A stretch of 64,000 nt of DNA from Georgenia sp. EYE_87 (GCF_023148685.1 NZ_JAHXNL010000007.1:163581-227580); one strand, 5' to 3'. Positions 31,538-41,585 are shown, counted from the stretch's first letter. Numbers and translations: made by a program. The notes: generated by a model not told the origin, from the letters alone.

Positions 31538-32827
31538 TCAGCGGCGCTGCGCCGGGGTGCGCCTGGCCCTGGCGAGCAGGATCAGGACCGGCACCACGCA
31601 CAGCCCGGAGACGACGGCGAGCCCGGGGAAGTCCGCCACGGCGAGCAGCGGCCCGGAGACGATCGCCCCGACGGCGGCCGCTGCGTTCATCAGCGCGTCG
31701 CCGGTGCCCTGAACGAGCGGTCTGGAGCGGGCGGGCACCGACTGGGACAGCAGCGCGGAGGCGGGCACCGTCACCACCGACCAGCCGAGCCCGAGCAGGA
31801 ACAGGCCGGTCGCGACGGCCGTCGTAGAGGCGGCGCCGAACAGGTTGACCGCCGCGGCGAGGACGAGGACGCCCTGGCCGGCCACGATGGTCGGCACCTG
31901 GCCGAAGCGGTCCGCCGCGGCACCGACCACGGGCGCCAGGGCGAACATCCCCAGCACGTGCAGGCTGATGGTCAGGCCCACCACACCGACGCCGTGCCCG
32001 AGGTGCGCCAGGTGCACCGGCGTCATCGTCATCACCGAGACCATCGCCACGTGCGCGAGGACCAGCGACGTCAGCGCCAGCGTCCCGGCGGGCGAGGCGC
32101 GGACCTCCCGCAACGCCGCCGCCAGCCCGGCACGACCCGGGACCGGGGGAGCGCCGCCGGGGACGGCGTCGACGGCGGTGTGCCGCTGCGCCAGCAGGAG
32201 CGGGTCGGGCCGCAGCCCGAGTGCGACGACGCCGGCCGTCACGGCCAGCAGCACCGCGCCGATCGCGAACGCGCCCGCCAGGGGCGCGAGGCCGAGCCGC
32301 TCCTCGACCCATTCGCCGGGGACGCCGAGGTTGGGCCCGACGACCGCCCCGAGCGTGCCGATCCAGACCACCAGCGCGAGGCTGCGCGCCCGGTGCGCGG
32401 GCTCCGCGAGGTCGGTCGCGGCGAACCGCGACTGCAGGCCGGCCGCCGTCCCGGCGCCGGTCCCGAGCATGCCGAGCACCAGCAGCACGGTCGAGCCGGT
32501 CTGGGCCGCGCCCACCAGCAGGAGCGTGCCCAGGGCCGCCACGGTCCACGCGAGGGTCAGCGACCCGGCGCGCCCCCACCGCGCCGCGAGGGCGCCGAGG
32601 GGGAAGGCCGCCAGGGCCGCACCCACCGTCGTCGAGGACCGGGCGATCCCGGCCCACGTCTCCGAGGCGGTCACCTGCTCGGCGAGGAGCACCCCGACCG
32701 ACGGGGCGGCGCCGATCCCGAGGGTGCCGAGCACCTGTGCGAACAGCAGGGTGGTCAGCGTGCGACGGCGCGCCAGGACGACCTCGGGCAGCTCCAGCCA
32801 CGCGCCGGGCGGCTCCGGGTCGCTCAC
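31538..32827 (-). CDS. MFS transporter
   Basis: A 429-residue protein with about twelve membrane helices and no large soluble domain. The motif after helix 2 reads GALAARWGRAGSLT (MFS motif A-like, GxLaDrxGrk), and the second half repeats it with GAAADRFGQVPTIV. A drug- or metabolite-efflux type is likely; the substrate is unknown. The GTG start overlaps the TGA of the Fe-S oxidoreductase gene upstream (GTGA), so it is co-translated with it. Confidence 0.85.
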   Translation of the reverse strand: MSDPEPPGAWLELPEVVLARRRTLTTLLFAQVLGTLGIGAAPSVGVLLAEQVTASETWAGIARSSTTVGAALAAFPLGALAARWGRAGSLTLAWTVAALGTLLLVGAAQTGSTVLLVLGMLGTGAGTAAGLQSRFAATDLAEPAHRARSLALVVWIGTLGAVVGPNLGVPGEWVEERLGLAPLAGAFAIGAVLLAVTAGVVALGLRPDPLLLAQRHTAVDAVPGGAPPVPGRAGLAAALREVRASPAGTLALTSLVLAHVAMVSVMTMTPVHLAHLGHGVGVVGLTISLHVLGMFALAPVVGAAADRFGQVPTIVAGQGVLVLAAAVNLFGAASTTAVATGLFLLGLGWSVVTVPASALLSQSVPARSRPLVQGTGDALMNAAAAVGAIVSGPLLAVADFPGLAVVSGLCVVPVLILLARARRTPAQRR

Positions 32828-35154
32828 TCCCGGTCCTCGCCGCGCCGGACCCCGGCCAGGAGCAGCTGGGCCACGTCGAGGACCTCGACGTCGTCGCCGT
32901 TGGCGGCCACGCCGTCGGAGAGCATCGTGGTGCAGAACGGGCACGCGGTGGCGACGGCGGAGGCGCCGGTCCCGGCCGCCTCGCGGGCGCGCTCGACGTT
33001 GACGCGGGTGCCGATCTTCTCCTCCATCCACACCCGGGCGCCGCCGCCCCCGCAGCACATGGCGTCCACGCCCGACCGCGGCATCTCGGCCACCTGCACG
33101 CCGTCCAGCGCGCCGAGCAGCTCGCGCGGCGGCGCGTACACCTGGTTGTGGCGGCCGAGGTAGCAGGGGTCGTGGTAGGTCACGGTGCGTGCCCCGTCGG
33201 CCCCCGGCGCGGGCGGGACGGGGCGGAGCCGCTCCTCGCGCACGAGGCGGTTGAGGAGCTGGGTGTGGTGGACGACCTCGTAGCGACCGCCGAGCTGGGG
33301 GTACTCCCGCGCCAGGGTGTTGAAGCAGTGGGCGCACGTGACGACGATCTTCGTGGCGCCGGCCTCGGCGAGGGTCTCGACGTTCTGGGCTGCGAGCATC
33401 TGGAAGAGCAGCTCGTTGCCGGACCGGCGCGCGGGGTCGCCGGTGCAGGTCTCGCCGTCGCCGAGGACGGCGAAGGTGACGCCGGCCGTGTGCAGCAGCT
33501 CCGCCACGGCGCGGGTGGTGCGCCTGGCGCGGTCCTCGAAGGCGCCCGCGCACCCGACCCAGAACAGGTAGTCCACCTCGGCGGCCGACTCGACGTCGGC
33601 GCCGACCACGGGCACCTCGAACTCCAGGTCCTTGGCCCAGTCGAGGCGCTTGCGCGGCGCCATGCCCCACGGGTTGCCCTTGGACTCGAGCTTCTTGAAC
33701 ATCTGCCCGAGCTCGGCCGGGAACGCGGAGGCCATGAGCACCTCGTGCCGCCGCAGGTCGAGGATGTGGTCGACGTGCTCGATGTCCACCGGGCACTGCT
33801 GGACGCACGCCCCGCAGGTCGTGCAGGCCCACAGCACGTCGGGGTCGATGACGTCCGGCACCAGCGCGGACGGGGTGGCGGAGACCCCGCCCGGACCGGT
33901 CGCGCCCGCGGCGGCGAGCGCGCCCAGGACGTCTCCGGTGTGCGGGCGGAAGCCGTCGCGCCCGCCGAGGGCGGCGGCGACGTCGGAGCCTGCGACGTCG
34001 GGGCCTGCGACGCCGGAACCGGCGGCGTTGGAACCGGAGGCACCGTCGGCGCCGGGAGCCGCGGACCCTCCGGCCGCCCGCGCCGCCCGCAGGAACGGCG
34101 CCGAGGCGGCCGCGTGGTCGCGCAGGGCGAGCGTGAAGAGCTTGGGGGAGAGCGGCTTGCCGGTGTTCCAGGCCGGGCACTGCTCCTGGCAGCGGCCGCA
34201 CTCGGTGCAGGTGGAGAAGTCGAGCAGCCCCTTCCAGGTGAAGTCCTCGATGCGGCCGACCCCGAGCGTGGCGTCCTCCGGGAGGTCCTCGAGCGCCGCC
34301 ACGTCCAGCTCCTGGCCGTCCACGACGACGGGCTGGAGCGGGCCGAGGGCGGGTGCGCCGTCGGGCTCGCGGCGGGCGTAGACGTTGACGACGGCGAGGA
34401 ACCGGTGCCAGGCCACGCCCATCGTGGGCTGGAGGCCGATGACCACGAGCCAGGCCAGCGAGACGAGGATCTTCACGGCGGCGACCGCGGCGACGGCGCC
34501 GCCGAGCACACCGCGGTCCACGCCGGCCAGCAGCTCCCCGAGCCAGGCGGTGAGCGGGAAGTGCAGCGGCGTCGCGAGCGCGACCTCCGCCGGGCCGCCC
34601 CCGGAGAGCCACGCGTGCTCGAGGGCCCGCAGCGCCAGCACGCACACGACGACGACGAGGATGACCGCCTCGACGACGTAGGCCTGCCAGCGGGTGGACC
34701 CGAAGAACCGGGACCGGCGGGCGCCCTCGACGGGCTCACCGCGGTCGGGCTGGGTCCGGAGCCGGAGCAGGACGAGCCACAGGATCCCCGCCAGGCTCAG
34801 CCACGCGATCGCCTCCGTCAGCCACTCCCACGGCGGGAGGTGCCCGACCAGCGGGAGCGCGAACCCCGGGTCGACGAGCTGGCCGTACCCCGTCACGAGC
34901 GTGAGGAACAGCACCGGGAAGGACACCATCACCGCCCAGTGCGCGACGCGGACCGCCGGCCGGTGCTGGAACCGTCCGTGCCCGAGCACCTCGGTGACCA
35001 GGGTGAGGGTGCGCCGCCCGGCGGGCGCGAGCCGACCCGGGGCCGGGCGGCCGACGCCGACCTGCCGCACGACGGCTGCCGCACCGCGGACGAACACGGC
35101 GAGGGCGACCACGGTGGCGAGCGCGACGATCACGAGCAGAACGGTCTGCAGCAC
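32824..35154 (-). CDS. Membrane-bound Fe-S oxidoreductase (NarI-like / HdrD-CCG-type)
   Basis: A 776-residue protein. The N-terminal 270 residues hold about six helices of a nitrate reductase gamma/HdrE-like cytochrome domain (HGRFQHRPAVRVAHWAVMVSFPVLFLTLVTGYGQL). Two 4Fe-4S motifs follow: CTECGRCQEQCPAWNTGKPLSP and CTTCGACVQQCPVDIEHVDH. The C-terminus has two CCG-type cysteine domains (VGCAGAFEDR, CAHCFNTLAREYP, YHDPCYLGRHN, MCCGGGGARVW). An Ala/Gly-rich linker of about 60 residues separates the two ferredoxin motifs. It probably moves electrons between quinone and a soluble partner. GTG 35154 has GGAAGGA upstream. Confidence 0.88.
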   Translation of the reverse strand: MLQTVLLVIVALATVVALAVFVRGAAAVVRQVGVGRPAPGRLAPAGRRTLTLVTEVLGHGRFQHRPAVRVAHWAVMVSFPVLFLTLVTGYGQLVDPGFALPLVGHLPPWEWLTEAIAWLSLAGILWLVLLRLRTQPDRGEPVEGARRSRFFGSTRWQAYVVEAVILVVVVCVLALRALEHAWLSGGGPAEVALATPLHFPLTAWLGELLAGVDRGVLGGAVAAVAAVKILVSLAWLVVIGLQPTMGVAWHRFLAVVNVYARREPDGAPALGPLQPVVVDGQELDVAALEDLPEDATLGVGRIEDFTWKGLLDFSTCTECGRCQEQCPAWNTGKPLSPKLFTLALRDHAAASAPFLRAARAAGGSAAPGADGASGSNAAGSGVAGPDVAGSDVAAALGGRDGFRPHTGDVLGALAAAGATGPGGVSATPSALVPDVIDPDVLWACTTCGACVQQCPVDIEHVDHILDLRRHEVLMASAFPAELGQMFKKLESKGNPWGMAPRKRLDWAKDLEFEVPVVGADVESAAEVDYLFWVGCAGAFEDRARRTTRAVAELLHTAGVTFAVLGDGETCTGDPARRSGNELLFQMLAAQNVETLAEAGATKIVVTCAHCFNTLAREYPQLGGRYEVVHHTQLLNRLVREERLRPVPPAPGADGARTVTYHDPCYLGRHNQVYAPPRELLGALDGVQVAEMPRSGVDAMCCGGGGARVWMEEKIGTRVNVERAREAAGTGASAVATACPFCTTMLSDGVAANGDDVEVLDVAQLLLAGVRRGEDRE

Positions 35155-35346
35155 GGCGATCCTTCCGGCCGGTGGGGCACGGCACACGGTACCGCCGCGG
35201 ACACCGCCGGTCCGCCCCGCGCCGGCTTGTTAAACTGGGCCTCGATCCCCCTGTCCGCACCGTTGCTCGGTGCCTGGGCCGTCTCGTCCGCCGTGTCGCC
35301 CGGGGGCGTACTGACCTGACCGAACACCGAGCTCCCGGAGCGGCCC

Positions 35347-38300
35347 GTGCTACAGCTGCTGGCGATCCATGTGGTGGCGGCGGTGCTCGCGCCCATGGTC
35401 GTCGGCCGCTTCGGCCGCCGGGCCTTCATCGGCCTCGCCGCGGTGCCGGCCTCCGCGGCGGTGTGGGCCGCGACGCAGACGTCCCGCGTGCTCGCCGGGG
35501 ACCACCCGGTCCAGTCGGTGCCGTGGGTGCCCGCGCTGAACCTCGACCTGGTGTTCCGGCTCGACGTCCTGTCCTGGCTGATGGTCCTGGTCGTCGGCGG
35601 CATCGGCGCCCTCGTGCTGGTGTACTGCGCCGCCTACTTCTCCGCCTCGGCCACCGCCCTGGGCCGGTTCGCCGGCGTCTTCGTGGCGTTCGCCGGGGCG
35701 ATGCTCGGCCTGGTCGTCACCGACAACTCCCTGATGCTGTACGTGTTCTGGGAGCTGACCACCGTCTTCTCCTACCTGCTCATCGGCCACTACCACGAGC
35801 GCCAGTCCTCCCGGCGTGCGGCCATGCAGGCCATCATCGTCACCACCCTCGGCGGCCTGGCCATGCTGGGCGGGCTCATCCTCCTCGGCGAGGTCGACGG
35901 GGGTTCCTACCTGCTCAGCGAGCTCGTCGCCTCCGCCGCCGCCGGCGAGCTCGGCGCGGGTGCCCACCCCGCCCTGGTGCCGGTGGCCGTCGCCGCCGTG
36001 CTCCTCGGCGCGCTGAGCAAGTCCGCCCAGGTGCCGTTCCACTTCTGGCTGCCGGCCGCCATGGCCGCGCCGACGCCGGTCAGCGCCTACCTGCACGCCG
36101 CCGCCATGGTCAAGGCGGGCGTCTACCTCGTCGCGCGGCTGGCCCCCGGCCTGGCGGACCAGGCCGTGTGGCGCTGGATGGTGATCGGCCTCGGCGTGCT
36201 CACCATGCTCGTCGGCGGGTACCGGGCGCTGCGCCAGCACGACCTGAAGCTGGTCCTCGCCTTCGGGACCGTCTCCCAGCTGGGTCTGATCATCGTGCTG
36301 GTCGGGCACGGCGACCGCGCCGTCGCCCTCGCCGGCCTCGCCATGCTGCTCTCCCACGCCCTGTTCAAGGCGTGCCTCTTCCTGCTGGTCGGCGTCATCG
36401 ACTGGTCGGTCGGCACCCGTGACCTGCGCCAGCTCTCCGGCCTCGGGCGGCGGATGCCGGTGGCGGCGACGGCGGCCGGGCTCGCCGTCGCCTCGATGGC
36501 GGGCGTGCCGCCGACGCTGGGCTACGTGGCCAAGGAGGCGGCGCTCGAGTCCCTCGTGCACCTGGGCACCCGCGCCGACCTCTGGGTCCTCGCCGCGGTG
36601 GCGCTCGGTTCCGTCCTGACCCTGGCCTACGGGCTGCGCCTGTGGTGGGGCGCGTTCTGGGACAAGCCCGGCGTGGAGCAGCGGGAGGCGCAGCGCACCT
36701 CCCGGCTGATCATGGCCTCGCCGGTGGCGCTCGCCGCCCTCAGCCTCGCCGGCGGCCTCGTCCCGGGCACGGTCGAGCGCGCCCTCGCCCCGTACGCCGA
36801 CACCTACCCGGGAGAGGCCGGCCACCTGACGCTCTGGGGCGGGTTCGGCGTGCCGCTGGCGGTCACCGCCGGCGTGCTGGTGCTCGGCTCCGCGATGTTC
36901 GTCTGGCGCAGGCCGGTCGAGCGGTTCCAGCGCTCCTTCCGCGACGTCGAGGGTGCCGAGGGCCTGTACCGCCGGTCCCTGCGCGCCCTGGACAACCTCT
37001 CCGCCGACGTCACCGCGCTCACCCAGCGCGGGTCGCTGCCCGCGTACCTCTCGACGATCCTCATCACCGTCGTCGTCGTCGCCCTGGGCGCCGTCGCGGT
37101 CGGCGGGGCGGCCTGGCCCGAGCGGTTCCGCGTCTGGGACAGCCCGGCGCAGCTGGCCACCGCCGTCGTCATATCCGTCGCCGCCGTCCTGGCCGCCCGC
37201 GCCCGCCGTCGTCTCAAGGCGGTGCTGCTGCTCGGGGTCGCCGGCTACGGCGTCGCCCTGCTCTACGAGCTGCACGGCGCGCCCGACCTGGCGCTGACGC
37301 AGGTGCTGGTCGAGACCGTCACGCTCGTCGTCTTCGTCCTCGTGCTGCGCCGCCTGCCCGCGTACTTCTCCAACCGGCCGCTGGCCACCTCCCGCTGGTG
37401 GCGGGCCATCCTCGGCGTCGTCGTCGGGCTGACGGCCGCCGCGCTCGCGGTCCTGGCCGCCGGCGCCCGCGTGCACGCGCCGGTCTCCGTCGCGTACCCC
37501 GACGAGGCCTACCAGTACGGGTACGGCAAGAACATCGTCAACGTCACCCTCGTCGACATCCGCGCCTGGGACACCATGGGCGAGATCTCGGTGATCCTCG
37601 TGGCGGCCACCGGGGTCGCCTCCCTCGTCTTCCTGCGCAGCCGCATCGGGCACATCGACCGCGCGGCCGACGCCCGCCGCGCGCCGGTCTGGGCCCCGGG
37701 GGCGGGGGAGAGCGACGGCGGGGCTCGCCTGCGCCGCGGCATGCTGGACAGGCCGCGCCAGGACCGCGTCCCCGGCCGCGGCCGGACCTGGCTAAGCGCC
37801 GGGGCGACCGTGCCCCCGCAGCGGCGCAGCGTCATCTTCGAGGTCGGCACCCGGATGGTCTTCCACACCATGCTGGTGTTCTCGGTGTTCCTGCTCTTCT
37901 CCGGCCACAACGCCCCCGGCGGCGGGTTCTCCGGCGGGCTCGTGGCCGGCGTCGCCCTGACCGTTCGGTACCTGGCGGGCGGGCGCTACGAGCTCGGCGA
38001 GGCCGCCCCTGTCCACCCCGGCCACCTGCTGGGCACCGGGCTGTTCCTCTCGGCGGGGGCCGGCGCCGTGCCCGTCCTCTTCGGCGGGACGATCCTGCAG
38101 TCCACGATCGTCGACGTCACCCTGCCGGTCTTCGGCGACGTCCACCTGGCGACCGCCCTGTTCTTCGACATGGGCGTCTACCTCGTCGTGATCGGGCTGG
38201 TGCTCGACATCCTGCGCTCCCTCGGTGCCGAGGTGGACCGCCACGGCGAGATCGAGGGCAAGCAGGCCCCCGACGTCGCCTACGACGACCCGGCCCGCGT

Positions 38301-38376
38301 CCGCGACGACGCCGCGCCGGCGCCCGACGCCCGCCGCGAGGACGAGGCCCTGGCCCCGCGAGGAGGTGCCCGGTGA
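35347..38376 (+). CDS. mrpA: Mrp Na+/H+ antiporter subunit A, fused with MrpB-type domain
   Basis: A 1009-residue polytopic protein. Residues 1-480 are the NuoL-like antiporter core (ELTTVFSYLLIGHYHERQSSRRAAMQAI, KSAQVPFHFWLPAAMAAPTPVSAYLHAAAMVKAGVYL). A middle MbhD/MbhE region follows at about 600-770. A terminal MnhB domain starts near 820 (SVIFEVGTRMVFHTMLVFSVFLLFSGHNAPGGGFSGGLVAGVALTVRYLAGG), so no separate mrpB exists. GTG 35347 begins the operon. The leader contains a small hairpin (35257-35273) and a TAAACT -10-like box at 35231-35236. Role: Na+/H+ exchange for pH and sodium homeostasis. Confidence 0.95.
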   Translation: MLQLLAIHVVAAVLAPMVVGRFGRRAFIGLAAVPASAAVWAATQTSRVLAGDHPVQSVPWVPALNLDLVFRLDVLSWLMVLVVGGIGALVLVYCAAYFSASATALGRFAGVFVAFAGAMLGLVVTDNSLMLYVFWELTTVFSYLLIGHYHERQSSRRAAMQAIIVTTLGGLAMLGGLILLGEVDGGSYLLSELVASAAAGELGAGAHPALVPVAVAAVLLGALSKSAQVPFHFWLPAAMAAPTPVSAYLHAAAMVKAGVYLVARLAPGLADQAVWRWMVIGLGVLTMLVGGYRALRQHDLKLVLAFGTVSQLGLIIVLVGHGDRAVALAGLAMLLSHALFKACLFLLVGVIDWSVGTRDLRQLSGLGRRMPVAATAAGLAVASMAGVPPTLGYVAKEAALESLVHLGTRADLWVLAAVALGSVLTLAYGLRLWWGAFWDKPGVEQREAQRTSRLIMASPVALAALSLAGGLVPGTVERALAPYADTYPGEAGHLTLWGGFGVPLAVTAGVLVLGSAMFVWRRPVERFQRSFRDVEGAEGLYRRSLRALDNLSADVTALTQRGSLPAYLSTILITVVVVALGAVAVGGAAWPERFRVWDSPAQLATAVVISVAAVLAARARRRLKAVLLLGVAGYGVALLYELHGAPDLALTQVLVETVTLVVFVLVLRRLPAYFSNRPLATSRWWRAILGVVVGLTAAALAVLAAGARVHAPVSVAYPDEAYQYGYGKNIVNVTLVDIRAWDTMGEISVILVAATGVASLVFLRSRIGHIDRAADARRAPVWAPGAGESDGGARLRRGMLDRPRQDRVPGRGRTWLSAGATVPPQRRSVIFEVGTRMVFHTMLVFSVFLLFSGHNAPGGGFSGGLVAGVALTVRYLAGGRYELGEAAPVHPGHLLGTGLFLSAGAGAVPVLFGGTILQSTIVDVTLPVFGDVHLATALFFDMGVYLVVIGLVLDILRSLGAEVDRHGEIEGKQAPDVAYDDPARVRDDAAPAPDARREDEALAPRGGAR

Positions 38377-38903
38377 ACATCGACATGGCGCCCAGCCTCA
38401 CGCTGATCGTGCTCGTCGCCGTCCTGGTCGGGACCGGCGTGTACCTGCTCCTCGAGCGGTCGCTGAGCCGCGTCATCATCGGCATCGCCCTGATCAGCAA
38501 CGGCGTCAACGTGCTCATGCTCGTCGCCGGCGGCAGCGCCGGCGGGCCCCCGATCCTCGGCGAGACGGCCCCGGAGGAGATGTCCGACCCGCTCCCGCAG
38601 GCCATGGTGCTCACGGCCATCGTCATCACCCTCGGCATGACGGCATTCCTGCTCGCGATGGCGTACCGGTCCTGGCAGCTCAACGGCCACGACGAGGTCC
38701 AGGACGACCTCGAGGACCGCCGCATCGCCCGCCGCGCGGCACGCGACGAGCTGTCCGAGCGGGTCACCGACGACTCCGGCGCGACCCTCGCCGAGGACGC
38801 CGCGAGCACCCGGGACGAGACGGCCCGGGGCGAGGACGCGCACGCCCGGGCCGGCCACCACCCTGCCGCCATGGGGGCCGACGACGAGGAGGCCAAGCCA
38901 TGA
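38373..38903 (+). CDS. mrpC: Mrp Na+/H+ antiporter subunit C
   Basis: A 176-residue NuoK-like protein with three helices: LTLIVLVAVLVGTGVYLLLERSLSRVIIGIALISNGVNVLMLVAGG and PQAMVLTAIVITLGMTAFLLAMAYRSW. The C-terminus adds about 70 charged, low-complexity residues beyond the usual length of about 110. GTG 38373 overlaps the mrpA stop and follows AGGAGG. Confidence 0.93.
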   Translation: MNIDMAPSLTLIVLVAVLVGTGVYLLLERSLSRVIIGIALISNGVNVLMLVAGGSAGGPPILGETAPEEMSDPLPQAMVLTAIVITLGMTAFLLAMAYRSWQLNGHDEVQDDLEDRRIARRAARDELSERVTDDSGATLAEDAASTRDETARGEDAHARAGHHPAAMGADDEEAKP

Positions 38904-40483
38904 CCTGGCTCGTCGCGCTGCCCGTCGTCCTGCCGCTGATCGGCGCGGGCGTGGCCCTTGCGCTCGCCCGCTACCCGCGGGTCCAGGGCGTCGTCTCCGT
39001 CTCGGTGCTCTCCGTCGTGCTTGCCGTCTCCGTCGCGCTGCTCGTGATGGTCAACTCGGGACCGATGGTGCTCGACGTCGGCGGCTGGGCCGCTCCGGTG
39101 GGCATCTCCCTCGTGGTGGACCGGCTGGCCGCGCTCATGCTCGTCGTCTCCGTGACGGTCACGCTGGCCGTCCTGCTGTACTCGCTCGCGCAGGGTGTGG
39201 CGGACGGGGACGAGGGCGCCCCCCTGGCGGTGTACCACCCGACGTTCCTGGTCCTCTCCGCCGGGGTCTCGAACACCTTCGTCTCCGGTGACCTGTTCAA
39301 CCTCTACGTCGGCTTCGAGATCCTGCTGGCGGCGAGCTTCGTGCTGATCACCCTCGGCGGCACGCGCGACCGGATCCGGTCCGGGACCATCTACGTGGTC
39401 GTCTCGCTGATCAGCTCCGTGGTGTTCCTCGTGGGCATCGCCCTGATCTACGCGGCCACGGGCACGGTCAACCTCGCCCAGCTCGCCATGCGGCTGCCGG
39501 AGATAGACCCGGGCATGCAGCTGATCCTGCAGCTCATGCTGCTGGTCGGGTTCGGGATCAAGGCGGCCGTCTTCCCGCTCTCCGCGTGGCTGCCGGACTC
39601 CTACCCGACCGCGCCCGCCCCGGTGACGGCCGTGTTCGCGGGCCTGCTCACCAAGGTCGGCGTCTACGCGATCATCCGCACCCAGGTGCTCCTCTTCCCC
39701 GACGGGCGGCTCGACGACCTGCTCAAGGTGGTGGCCCTGGCCACGATGGTGGTCGGGATCCTCGGCGCCGTGGCGCAGGAGGACATCAAGCGTCTGCTCT
39801 CCTTCACCCTGGTGAGCCACATCGGCTTCATGATCTGGGGCATCGCCACCTCCTCGGAGGCGGGCCTGTCGGCGGCGATCTTCTACGTCGCCCACCACAT
39901 CACCGTGCAGACCGCCCTCTTCCTCGTGGCGGGCCTGATCGAGCGCCGCGGCGGAACCACCTCCCTCGTGCGGCTGGGCTCGCTCGCCCGCCTCGCCCCG
40001 CTGCTGGCCGTCCTCTTCTTCGTCCCGGCCATGAACCTCGCCGGCATCCCGCCCATGAGCGGGTTCCTCGGCAAGGCCGGCCTGATCGAGGCGGCGGCGC
40101 AGGACGGCTCCGGGCTGTCCTACACGCTCATCGCCGGCGGGCTGGTCACCTCGCTCCTGACCCTCTACGCGATCGTGAAGACCTGGAACATGGCGTTCTG
40201 GCAGGAGGCCCCCGAGCCGCTGCCGGAGACGACGACGCCGCGCGGCATGGTCGGACCGGCCGCCGGGCTGGTCGTCTTCTCCCTGCTGCTGGCCGCCCTC
40301 GCCGGGCCGCTGTACGACTACACCGACCGCGCCGCGCGCGACCTGCGCGCCCGCGTGCCGTACATCATCTCCGTCCTGCCCGAGGGGGGCCGGGGCACCG
40401 GGCAGTCGCCCGAGGTGACCCAGGAGGGGGAGCGCGGCGCGCCGGAGGACACCGGTGAGACGGACGGGGGTGAGGGCGGATGA
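38900..40483 (+). CDS. mrpD: Mrp Na+/H+ antiporter subunit D
   Basis: A 527-residue NuoN/M-like antiporter subunit with about fourteen helices. The ion-channel Lys/Glu motifs are present in NLYVGFEILLAASFVLITLGG, GFGIKAAVFPLSAWLPDSYPTAPAPVTAVFAGLLTKVGVYAIIR and EDIKRLLSFTLVSHIGFMIWG. The ATG overlaps the mrpC stop. Confidence 0.95.
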   Translation: MTWLVALPVVLPLIGAGVALALARYPRVQGVVSVSVLSVVLAVSVALLVMVNSGPMVLDVGGWAAPVGISLVVDRLAALMLVVSVTVTLAVLLYSLAQGVADGDEGAPLAVYHPTFLVLSAGVSNTFVSGDLFNLYVGFEILLAASFVLITLGGTRDRIRSGTIYVVVSLISSVVFLVGIALIYAATGTVNLAQLAMRLPEIDPGMQLILQLMLLVGFGIKAAVFPLSAWLPDSYPTAPAPVTAVFAGLLTKVGVYAIIRTQVLLFPDGRLDDLLKVVALATMVVGILGAVAQEDIKRLLSFTLVSHIGFMIWGIATSSEAGLSAAIFYVAHHITVQTALFLVAGLIERRGGTTSLVRLGSLARLAPLLAVLFFVPAMNLAGIPPMSGFLGKAGLIEAAAQDGSGLSYTLIAGGLVTSLLTLYAIVKTWNMAFWQEAPEPLPETTTPRGMVGPAAGLVVFSLLLAALAGPLYDYTDRAARDLRARVPYIISVLPEGGRGTGQSPEVTQEGERGAPEDTGETDGGEGG

Positions 40484-41121
40484 CCGGACAGACGGACTCA
40501 CGCGTGCCCGGGGCGACGGGCGCGCCGCCGCACGACCGTCGCAGGGCCCGCTGGCCGCGGGCGTCGTGGGGGATGCTCGCCTGGCTGACCGCGGTGTGGG
40601 TCCTGCTGTGGGGAGACATCACGGTGGCCAACGTGGTCGCGGGCCTCGGCGTCGCGCTGCTCGTCACCACGGTCGCACCCCTGCCGCGGACCCCGTTCGA
40701 CGGCCGCTTCCGGCCGTGGGGCGTCCTGGTGCTGGCGACGCGCTTCGCGTACGACGTCGTCGTCGCGTCGCTGCAGATCTCCGCCATGGCCCTGTCCGGG
40801 CGGCAGCCCCGGGGCGCCGTGATCCGCGTCCGGCTGCGCTCGCACTCCGACACCTACCTCACCGCGACCGCCGGCTTCTCGTCCCTCGTCCCGGGTTCGA
40901 TCGTGGTCGAGGCGCACCGGGTCACCGGCACGTTGTACCTCCACGTCTTCGACGTCGAGATGCACGGCGGCCTCGACGCGGCCCACCGGACGGTCCTCGA
41001 GCAGGAGGAGCGCATCCTGCGTGCCGTGGCGTCGCGGGCGGAGCTCGTCGACGCCGGGTACGTGCCCGGCTCCTCCCGCCGCGCCGGTCGCCTCCCGCGC
41101 ACCGAGGGGGTGGGGCGATGA
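40480..41121 (+). CDS. mrpE: Mrp Na+/H+ antiporter subunit E
   Basis: A 213-residue protein with two N-terminal helices ([29 protein letters not shown]), then the MrpE domain RPWGVLVLATRFAYDVVVASLQISAMALSG and RSHSDTYLTATAGFSSLVPGSIVVE...LYLHVFDVE. The ATG overlaps the mrpD stop, as at every other junction in this operon. Confidence 0.93.
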   Translation: MTGQTDSRVPGATGAPPHDRRRARWPRASWGMLAWLTAVWVLLWGDITVANVVAGLGVALLVTTVAPLPRTPFDGRFRPWGVLVLATRFAYDVVVASLQISAMALSGRQPRGAVIRVRLRSHSDTYLTATAGFSSLVPGSIVVEAHRVTGTLYLHVFDVEMHGGLDAAHRTVLEQEERILRAVASRAELVDAGYVPGSSRRAGRLPRTEGVGR

Positions 41122-41585
41122 CGGAGACCATCGTCTTCGCGTACTGCCTCGTGGTCATCGGCATCGCCGCGCTGGTGGCCCTCGTCCGGATGGAGAAGGG
41201 CCCCACCATGCTGGACCGCGTGGTGTCGCTCGACGTCGTCACCGCCGCCGTCCTGGGAGCGGTGGCGCTGATCAGCGCCCGCTCCGGCCGCACCGACCTC
41301 GTCCCGGTGCTCGTGGTGCTGGCGATCGTCGGCTTCGTCGGATCGGTGACCATCGCCCGCTTCGCCGCGGTGGAGGCCCCCGAGGAGGCCCGCATCCTCA
41401 CCAAGGAGGAGCTCGCGGAGGTGCTCGCCCAGCAGCGCGCGCTCAGCGACGAGGACGCCCCGGTCCACGACCCCGACGCCGACGACGGCCCGTCGCGCCC
41501 GGGCGTGGACCCCGGGGACGACGCCGCCGCGGCGGCGTCGGTGGACGCCCGCCTCGACGGTGACGCAGGGGAGGGGGGCCGATGA
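41118..41585 (+). CDS. mrpF: Mrp Na+/H+ antiporter subunit F
   Basis: A 155-residue protein. The first 90 residues are the three-helix MrpF unit (VFAYCLVVIGIAALVALVRMEKGPTMLDRVVSLDVVTAAVLGAVALISARSG). The rest is an acidic Asp/Ala-rich tail absent from most homologues. The ATG overlaps the mrpE stop. Confidence 0.92.
   Translation: MTETIVFAYCLVVIGIAALVALVRMEKGPTMLDRVVSLDVVTAAVLGAVALISARSGRTDLVPVLVVLAIVGFVGSVTIARFAAVEAPEEARILTKEELAEVLAQQRALSDEDAPVHDPDADDGPSRPGVDPGDDAAAAASVDARLDGDAGEGGR

Noticed and set aside
35188..35346. Possible riboswitch in the mrp leader
   Set aside because: Only a 6-bp hairpin (35257-35273) is visible; no known aptamer consensus could be recognised.
35350..37653. Long minus-strand frame opposite mrpA
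   Set aside because: Composition is His/Asp/Glu/Gly-rich with no domain; the plus strand encodes an unmistakable MrpA.
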